From NCBI GenBank assembly GCA_934631995.1, contig CAKTYF010000037.1:1-17058 (forward strand): 17,058 bases of DNA, in the 5' to 3' direction. Positions 14,108 to 17,058 of this stretch are shown piece by piece. A model generated the notes under the pieces. That model ran no database searches, was not told the origin of the DNA, and saw only the letters and a program-made list of their open reading frames with translations. The translations under genes were made by a program, and so were the position numbers. The DNA is from an uncultured Eggerthellaceae bacterium. Its GTDB lineage: Bacteria; Actinomycetota; Coriobacteriia; Coriobacteriales; Eggerthellaceae. The number at the start of each line of letters is the position of its first letter. Positions within the stretch are counted from its first letter, which is position 1.

Positions 14108-16720
14108 TTACTCTCCTTTGACAATGCGAGCTTCAGCAACAAGGCCGCAATCCGGCTCGTAGGTACGGCCGAACGCCTCGGGGTACTGCTGAGCAAGTGC
14201 GAACACGTCAACCTTCTCGATGTTTACCAAGAAGCCGCTGGTCACTTCGCCGTGAGCGTTCTTAGAGGTGGTTGCCGTGGGGGCAATCAGGTTGTTTGCG
14301 CCGCCGCGGTCAAGGCCGCCTTCGCCCAAAACGATGGTGTCGCAACGTGCACCGTGGTCCTGCAGAACAACGCCCGGCATAATGCGCTCGGTCACCATAA
14401 CGCCACCCAGAACGGCACCGCGCTCGTTGTAGACCTTAACGATGTCGCCATCTTTCAGGCCAAGCATGCCAGCGTCCTTCGGGTTCACCCAAACGGGCTC
14501 GTACTTGTAGCCGTCGGGGCCGGTTACCTTGCAGGTCTCAATCTCGCGGAACCAGGTTACGTCGTCGTGCTGAGCATGCACGCGGAAGTGCGGGTGGTTG
14601 GACACGATCAAGAACGGGTACTTGCGGCCGCGCTCCAGGTACTGACGCTCCTGATGGCCGTCGCCCTCGTCAATCCAGTGGGGGATAGGTCCACGGATCT
14701 TGTCGTCGGGGAAGTGGTGCGCCAGCGTGGTGGAGTAGTATTCCATCTTTCCAGAAGGCGTCTGCAGCGGGTGCCCCTCGGGGTCATCATGGAATTCGCG
14801 CATGCCAGCGGGAATGTCCTTCCAGTCTTCCCTGGTGGGGAATACGTAGGACTGTTTCTCCTTGAATTCCTCGAACGTCAGGTCCTCGGGAACGCCGCTG
14901 GTGTCAAAGCCCACGCGGATCCACTCGTCGTCGGTCTTGCCGCCGTTGTACTTGTTGTAGATGTCCTCGTAAATGCCACCGAACTTCTCAAGTTTCTTGG
15001 CAACTTCGCCAACAACTTCCTTATCGGACTTGGACTCGCCGATCGGCTTGATGGCGCGCTGCTCGTAGTACACAACGTTCCACTGGCCGGAGTCGCAGTC
15101 GGTGCCAATGTCTTCGCACTCGAACTTTGTGTTCGAAGGAAGAATGATGTCGCCGAACATGGTGTCGTTTTCCATCCAGGGATGCTGGATCACCACGAAC
15201 TCAATGGATTCGTCGCGCAGGGCGTCTTGCATCTTGAAGCCGCCGTTCCAGCAGGTCTCCCAGCACGGAGAGTCGGACCAGATCATGTGGATGCGGCTGC
15301 CGCCTTCGCAGGGGAAGGTGTAGGGGCCGTTGAACTGGTCGGCGCGCGGGAAGCCGGCGGCAATGTGACCGTACCACTGAACGGGCGGGTTCAAAATTGC
15401 CTCGGGAATCATGGTCTTAGGAATGAAGCTTTCCTTCGTGCCCGTTACGTAGCCGCGATAAGCCGCGCCCAAGCTGGGGATATGTACCGAAGGCGGCAGC
15501 GGATCAAGCGTCGGAATGCCGAACAGCGTCCACTCCATGAACTTGAACTGGTTTGCGCCCGGCTTGCCGAAGCCCTGCATACCTAAAAGCGCGGCTTCCA
15601 AGCGAGCTGGCTCATGAGCGAAGCAAGACCTAATGAAGGAGCCGCCGTTGCAGTGAGCAATGGAAACAGCGGACTTAGCCCAGTAACGAGCAATAGCTTT
15701 AATGGTGTAAGAAGGAACGCCGCAGATCTTCTCGGCCCATTTCGGGGTCTTAGGCACGCCGTCTTCGCCACCCATTACGTAGTAGGCGAAGTTCTCGAAG
15801 CCAACAGCATGCGTGGCCAGGTATTCCTTGTCGTAAGTGTCTTCTTTGAGCCAGGTGTAGGCAATAGCGAGCTGCAGGGCAGCGTCGGTGTTCGGAAGAA
15901 CGGGAACCCACTTGTCTGCGTGAACAGCGTTTGCGTAGTTTACGTCAGGAGCAATGTGGATCTGCTTTACGCCGATTTCGGTGAACCAGTAGCACAGCTT
16001 GGAAGCCATGTAGCCGCCCCAGCCCAAAGGCGTGGTTTCGGGGTCGGCACCCCAGAACAGAATAGCGTCGCCGTTTTCGGAGATGTCCTTGATAACGTTG
16101 TTCTGCTTGTTCTGCTGTCCCAGCGGGTCCATGCCCCAAATGTGCTTGGCGCCCCAGTACCAGCCTTCCCAGCTGTCGGGCTGGCGAGCCTGCAGCGTGA
16201 AGCCGCCGCACAGATCAAGAAGCTGAGTGATGCAGCCGTGGCTTGCATGCACGATTGCGGTTTCGCCGTGGCCGTCGATCTCGCACAGAATTGCGGTCGG
16301 ACCATAGGCATCGTGGATGCGCTTGATTTCGTTCGCCACGATTTCGGCCGCTTCATCCCAGCTCACGCGCTCGTATCCGCTGGTACCACGGTTCTGCGGG
16401 TTACGCTCGCCGTTGGGATCCCAGTCAATGCGCTTCAAGGGATAGGGAATGCGGTTCTTGGAATAGATTCTTTTCTTGTAGCAAAGTGAAAGCGGAGACA
16501 TCATTGTCTTAAAGCCCGGCTCGAGAACCTTCCCCCTTGCCTCGATCCTCCAGGCGTTGAGCTCCTCGGGAGTCTGATGGTCATCGAAGTGGAACGGGCG
16601 GATTCTGAGAATCTTGTCGTTCTCCTCGTCGATATCGACCATGCAGGCATTAGCACCCAGACCAAAGCTGTCAAAGCCAATGCCCTTGATAATGGTTTTC
16701 CCCTTTACATCTTTACTCAT
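14108..16720 (-). CDS. Molybdopterin catalytic subunit, pyrogallol transhydroxylase/catechol dehydroxylase family
   Basis: This 870-residue DMSO-reductase-superfamily enzyme carries bis-molybdopterin guanine dinucleotide. There is no Tat signal and no N-terminal CxxC cluster motif, as in the 875-residue transhydroxylase large subunit, so it should be cytoplasmic. Family segments include GERNPQNRGTSGYERVSWDEA (104-124), ILFWGADPETTPLGWGGY (220-237), HNGGS-like HCNGGS (356-361), and the C-terminal cofactor domain with QTPSGKMEYYS (653-663), LIVSNHPHFRVHAQHDD (704-720) and LKDGDIVKVYNERG (755-768). The PDSWEGW stretch (181-187) lines up with the Asp-Ser-Trp of the transhydroxylase active site, where, as I recall, Ser175 binds molybdenum and Asp174 contacts the phenol. 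His151 may match its His144. The reaction is probably reductive removal or transfer of a phenolic hydroxyl; the substrate is unknown. RBS AAGGAGGA. Confidence 0.9.
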   Translation of the reverse strand: MSKDVKGKTIIKGIGFDSFGLGANACMVDIDEENDKILRIRPFHFDDHQTPEELNAWRIEARGKVLEPGFKTMMSPLSLCYKKRIYSKNRIPYPLKRIDWDPNGERNPQNRGTSGYERVSWDEAAEIVANEIKRIHDAYGPTAILCEIDGHGETAIVHASHGCITQLLDLCGGFTLQARQPDSWEGWYWGAKHIWGMDPLGQQNKQNNVIKDISENGDAILFWGADPETTPLGWGGYMASKLCYWFTEIGVKQIHIAPDVNYANAVHADKWVPVLPNTDAALQLAIAYTWLKEDTYDKEYLATHAVGFENFAYYVMGGEDGVPKTPKWAEKICGVPSYTIKAIARYWAKSAVSIAHCNGGSFIRSCFAHEPARLEAALLGMQGFGKPGANQFKFMEWTLFGIPTLDPLPPSVHIPSLGAAYRGYVTGTKESFIPKTMIPEAILNPPVQWYGHIAAGFPRADQFNGPYTFPCEGGSRIHMIWSDSPCWETCWNGGFKMQDALRDESIEFVVIQHPWMENDTMFGDIILPSNTKFECEDIGTDCDSGQWNVVYYEQRAIKPIGESKSDKEVVGEVAKKLEKFGGIYEDIYNKYNGGKTDDEWIRVGFDTSGVPEDLTFEEFKEKQSYVFPTREDWKDIPAGMREFHDDPEGHPLQTPSGKMEYYSTTLAHHFPDDKIRGPIPHWIDEGDGHQERQYLERGRKYPFLIVSNHPHFRVHAQHDDVTWFREIETCKVTGPDGYKYEPVWVNPKDAGMLGLKDGDIVKVYNERGAVLGGVMVTERIMPGVVLQDHGARCDTIVLGEGGLDRGGANNLIAPTATTSKNAHGEVTSGFLVNIEKVDVFALAQQYPEAFGRTYEPDCGLVAEARIVKGE

Positions 16721-16936
16721 CCTATCCTCCTTCTCTTCTTCTTCGCCTTCTTTTGGTTGTCATCGATGGCGAATTAGAGCCGTGCGATCGGTGTTTCTTG
16801 GAAGCAAGGCGCAATCTTCCAAGCTGCAATACGATTATCTTTCCCATGCGTTTCTAATACGACAGGTGGTAATATTGAATTCGTTCATTTTTGACGCGTT
16901 CTGCATCATGCTTAGAGGTTGATATAGAGGGGAAGC
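16721..16936. other. Divergent promoter region, molybdoenzyme operon and regulator gene
   Basis: This 216-nt AT-rich spacer separates two divergent starts, each with a good Shine-Dalgarno: AAGGAGGA for the minus-strand enzyme (16725-16732) and AGAGGGGAAG for the plus-strand gene (16926-16935). No consensus promoter pair was found for either direction. A TTGACG (16891-16896) could be a -35 for the regulator but has no good -10. On the minus strand GATAAT (complement of 16835-16840) could be a -10 for the enzyme. Weak promoters suit activator-dependent, substrate-induced expression. Confidence 0.5.
16797..16823. promoter_or_regulatory. Perfect 8-bp inverted repeat, candidate operator of the molybdoenzyme operon
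   Basis: CTTGGAAG (16797-16804) and CTTCCAAG (16816-16823) are exact reverse complements with an 11-nt spacer, so their centres lie 19 bp apart. The element is 77-103 nt upstream of the catalytic subunit ATG, a usual place for an activator site. It is a candidate target of the divergently encoded regulator. Confidence 0.5.
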
Positions 16937-17058
16937 GTGAGTAAAATCGCAGTTCAAAACGATAAAGACCTTTCAGACATCATTGTAATGCACTGGCTGG
17001 CCGTTGTTGGCTTCTCTTGTCTTATTGGCTGGGAACTATTGACGGTTTTTGCGCCGGG
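16937..17058 (+). CDS. Probable membrane-embedded LuxR-type regulator, N-terminus only (3' truncated by window)
   Basis: A frame starts at a GTG (16937) behind AGAGGGGAAG and stays open to the right edge, giving about 40 residues: MSKIAVQNDKDLSDIIVMHW then a hydrophobic segment LAVVGFSCLIGWELLTVFAP. In Eggerthellaceae, genes divergent from or next to catechol dehydroxylases commonly encode LuxR-type regulators with an MFS-like multi-membrane N-terminal half and a C-terminal helix-turn-helix. The short hydrophilic leader followed directly by a membrane helix fits that type. The DNA-binding domain is outside the window, so a transporter cannot be excluded. Confidence 0.6.
   Translation, partial: MSKIAVQNDKDLSDIIVMHWLAVVGFSCLIGWELLTVFAP

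Noticed and set aside
13143..15586. Plus-strand open frames of 339 and 444 codons over the molybdoenzyme operon
   Set aside because: The minus strand encodes clear FeS and molybdopterin subunits here; the plus-strand products show only Val/Ala/Gly-rich shadow composition.
14108..16720. Reading the molybdoenzyme as a periplasmic DMSO reductase, polysulfide reductase or formate dehydrogenase
   Set aside because: No Tat twin-arginine signal, no N-terminal CxxC-type [4Fe-4S] motif, no membrane anchor gene, and no Cys/Sec at the Mo-ligand site; the Asp-Ser-Trp motif and partner subunit point to the transhydroxylase group.
1..17058. CRISPR array, insertion sequence, prophage or tRNA gene
   Set aside because: No regularly spaced repeats, transposase or integrase motifs, terminal inverted repeats with target duplications, or cloverleaf candidates were seen on either strand.

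Overview
The window most likely comes from an anaerobic gut or rumen actinobacterium of the Eggerthellaceae (class Coriobacteriia). This is an inference from gene content: a two-subunit pyrogallol transhydroxylase/catechol dehydroxylase-type molybdoenzyme sits divergently from a gene whose first residues look like the membrane-embedded N-terminus of an Eggerthella-type LuxR regulator. A Cai/Fix-type reductive acyl-CoA operon and an OFA-like MFS transporter are also present. No rRNA, tRNA, CRISPR array, transposase or phage gene was seen.

Left part (1-9906). The 3' end of a DASS/SLC13-type anion transporter is followed, after a 188-nt gap containing a strong hairpin, by a nine-gene plus-strand operon. 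The order is CaiA-like acyl-CoA dehydrogenase, fixA (ETF beta), fixB (ETF alpha), a hot-dog thioesterase-like protein, a phytoene-desaturase-like FAD oxidoreductase, a CaiB-like CoA-transferase, an AMP-forming acyl-CoA ligase, fixC and fixX, ending in a rho-independent terminator. Together these look like an anaerobic respiratory module. The ligase would prime the acid with CoA, the CaiB-like enzyme would swap CoA between product and new substrate, and the CaiA-like enzyme would reduce the enoyl-CoA with electrons from FixABCX. The set resembles the carnitine/crotonobetaine system of E. coli. However, it is fused into one operon, no caiD or caiT homologue is visible, and two genes not found in cai/fix are added, so the substrate is open.

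Middle part (9907-13094). An OFA-like MFS transporter on the minus strand and a LysR-family regulator on the plus strand diverge from a 601-nt AT-rich control region. That region is rich in inverted and helically phased repeats, including a textbook T-N11-A LysR box. Both genes end in clear terminators.

Right part (13095-17058). A minus-strand two-gene operon encodes an 870-residue molybdopterin catalytic subunit without an FeS motif or Tat signal, and a 275-residue subunit with twelve cysteines (three [4Fe-4S] clusters) plus a C-terminal beta-sandwich domain. This matches the architecture of pyrogallol-phloroglucinol transhydroxylase and gut catechol dehydroxylases. A divergent, truncated gene begins at 16937 and is probably the LuxR-type regulator. 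The 216-nt divergent spacer holds a perfect 8-bp inverted repeat that is a candidate operator.

Overall the window pairs two substrate-specific anaerobic reductive pathways with their likely transporters and regulators, a typical lifestyle for asaccharolytic Coriobacteriia.
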